A stretch of DNA of 6,218 bases from Anaerolineae bacterium (GTDB lineage Bacteria > Chloroflexota > Anaerolineae > J102), in the NCBI GenBank assembly GCA_026992375.1, contig JALXAF010000234.1, positions 1-6,218 of the forward strand. The letters are read 5' to 3'. The translations under genes and the position numbers were made by a program. Positions 5,263 to 6,218 of this stretch are shown here, one piece after another. Each line of letters opens with the position of its first letter. The first letter of the stretch is position 1. The notes beneath the pieces are model-generated. The model saw nothing but the letters and a program-made list of their open reading frames with translations. It was not told where the DNA came from and made no database searches.

Positions 5263-6009
5263 ATGGATTTGCGAGACGTTCAGACAAACTGGAATCGCTT
5301 TGGCGAGACCGATCCCTTTTGGGCGGTGCTGGCCTGGCCCGGCATGGAAGATGGCCGCTGGGACCCGGACGCCTTCTTCGCCACTGGCCGCGAGGAGATC
5401 GAAGCTGTTCTGGCCTATGTGGATAGCCTGGGCGTAAGCATCGCCCGGGACGCCGCGCTCGATTTCGGCTGCGGCGTCGGGCGCTTGACCCAGGCCCTGG
5501 CTCCACATTTCGCCCGGGTTCATGGCGTGGATATCAGCGAAACCATGATCGACATCGCCCGCAAGTTCAATCAGTATGACCAGCGCTGCCAGTACCATCT
5601 CAACCCTCGGGACGATCTCTCCCTCTTCGATGACGGCGTCTTCGATTTCATCTATTCCAACATCACCTTGCAGCACATGCCGCCCCGATTTTCCCGCGGC
5701 TACATCCGGGAATTCCTGCGGGTGCTGAAGCCCGGCGGCCTGGCCATCTTCCAGATTCCATCCCGCCCTCGCAACATGACGCAACGGCTGTTGCAGCCGC
5801 TCAAGCCCACCTCTTTCTGGCGCTGGTATCAGAAAATCCGTTACGGCGATCAGCCCGTGATGAACATGTACGGCATCACCAAAGCCGACGTCATTCGCCT
5901 CATCGCAGAAAACCGCGGCGAATTGGTGGACGTTCGGCCCGATGACAACGCAGACGCGGCCTGGGACAGCTTCCGTTATGCAGTATTGAAGCCCGCCGCG
6001 TCGACATAA
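5263..6009 (+). CDS. Class I SAM-dependent methyltransferase
   Basis: 248 residues, soluble. The Rossmann-type methyltransferase core spans about 60-165. Motif I, ALDFGCGVGRLTQAL (65-79), is the glycine-rich SAM loop. D90 in VHGVDIS ends the second strand and should hold the ribose hydroxyls. FDFIYSNITLQHMP (127-140) is the motif IV region of Methyltransf_11/25 type proteins. LKPGGLAIFQIPS (155-167) is the conserved turn and strand that follow. The N-terminal 60 residues (WNRFGETDPFWAVLAW...) resemble a common cap with a 'W..FG..DPFWAVL' signature seen in methyltransferases of small metabolites or glycans. The C-terminal part is Trp/Tyr-rich and may form the substrate pocket. The substrate cannot be told. 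The ATG at 5263 is the only ATG, GTG or TTG after the in-frame TGA at 5173-5175. It has no clear Shine-Dalgarno. Confidence 0.92.
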   Translation: MDLRDVQTNWNRFGETDPFWAVLAWPGMEDGRWDPDAFFATGREEIEAVLAYVDSLGVSIARDAALDFGCGVGRLTQALAPHFARVHGVDISETMIDIARKFNQYDQRCQYHLNPRDDLSLFDDGVFDFIYSNITLQHMPPRFSRGYIREFLRVLKPGGLAIFQIPSRPRNMTQRLLQPLKPTSFWRWYQKIRYGDQPVMNMYGITKADVIRLIAENRGELVDVRPDDNADAAWDSFRYAVLKPAAST

Positions 6010-6080
6010 CGCAATCTCCCCCATCTTTTCGATAACGCCCTCTCTTACCCAACCTGGACAAACCGGAACCAAAAAGCTGA

Positions 6081-6157
6081 TCTCACGCAAAGTCGCCAAG
6101 GCGCTAAGCTTTTCTTTGCCTCTTTTTTCCTTTGCGGCTCTGCGTCTTTGCGTGAGA
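6081..6157. repeat. Palindromic dispersed repeat of 8-base units
   Basis: A perfect 12-bp inverted repeat, TCTCACGCAAAG (6081-6092) and CTTTGCGTGAGA (6146-6157), bounds the element. Each arm is made of roughly 8-base units: CGCAAAGT-CGCCAAGG-CGCTAAGC on the left, and CTTTGCGG-CTCTGCGT-CTTTGCG on the right. The inner parts pair imperfectly around a pyrimidine-rich centre (TTTTCTTTGCCTCTTTTTT). Elements of this type are common between genes in many environmental bacteria, including Chloroflexota. It lies 71 bases after the methyltransferase stop, where its fold could serve as a bidirectional terminator or 3' end stabiliser. Confidence 0.75.
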
Positions 6158-6199
6158 CATTTTCTTGCCCGGTGGGCAGGATTCCCTTGGTAAGGCACT

Positions 6200-6218
6200 A
6201 TGAAACCCTCTCGCACTG
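6200..6218 (+). CDS. Possible start of a further gene, cut by the window edge
   Basis: ATG AAA CCC TCT CGC ACT opens a frame (MKPSRT...) that runs off the window. TAAGG (6191-6195) lies 4 bases before the ATG and could be a weak ribosome binding site. A Lys and Arg in the first residues would suit a signal peptide or any other start. Only six codons are visible, so this is no more than a flag. Confidence 0.25.

Noticed and set aside
5188..6216. Minus-strand frame of 342 codons
   Set aside because: Antisense to the methyltransferase and running through the palindromic repeat. It is longer than the plus frame but shows no domain, whereas the plus frame has clear SAM-binding motifs.

Overview
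The window looks like a chromosomal segment of a Chloroflexota bacterium (Anaerolineae or Caldilineae type). This is an inference from four signs: a VFLPFV segment just after the signal peptide of a secreted protein, matching the x-(Y/F)-L-P-L-V linker common in secreted Chloroflexota proteins; a T-box leader in front of thrS; a threonyl-tRNA synthetase without the TGS domain; and short dispersed intergenic repeats of the TTCGCTCAGGACAGGC and CTCACGCAAAG types. No 16S or other phylogenetic marker is present to settle it. Most of the window is GC-rich. The secreted-protein gene at 1131-2450 is clearly poorer in GC.

Layout. Position 1-101 is intergenic, with an edge-truncated repeat. A small DUF2007-like protein (102-494, minus) diverges from a tRNA-Lys(CTT) gene (555-627, plus). 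The tRNA has a perfect TTGACA-18-TATAAT promoter and a hairpin downstream. About 460 bases (669-1130) then hold no gene I can support. Next comes a secreted, probably helical-toroid protein of unknown function (1131-2450, minus), with its own perfect-consensus promoter.

That promoter lies back to back with the promoter of the thrS transcription unit. The unit starts with a class I T-box riboswitch (about 2642-2892). Stem I places an ACC (Thr) triplet at the specifier position, the T-box sequence carries a UGGA bulge, and a strong terminator follows. After it come about 200 bases with a dispersed repeat, a 12-bp palindrome and a long imperfect hairpin, then a candidate 33-residue membrane miniprotein (3091-3192), then thrS (3215-5032).

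Downstream are a class I SAM-dependent methyltransferase (5263-6009) with a plausible -10 box upstream, a palindromic dispersed repeat built of 8-base units (6081-6157), and possibly the first codons of another gene at the right edge.

Functional logic. The best understood part is a translation-supply circuit. Uncharged tRNA-Thr (anticodon GGU expected) should bind the leader, block the terminator and raise ThrRS synthesis. The tRNA-Lys gene belongs to translation too but is separately transcribed. The methyltransferase, the DUF2007 protein and the secreted protein have no evident link to it. The most interesting points are the complete T-box, the unannotated-looking miniprotein between it and thrS, the mirrored -35 boxes at 2573-2612, and the low-GC secreted gene.
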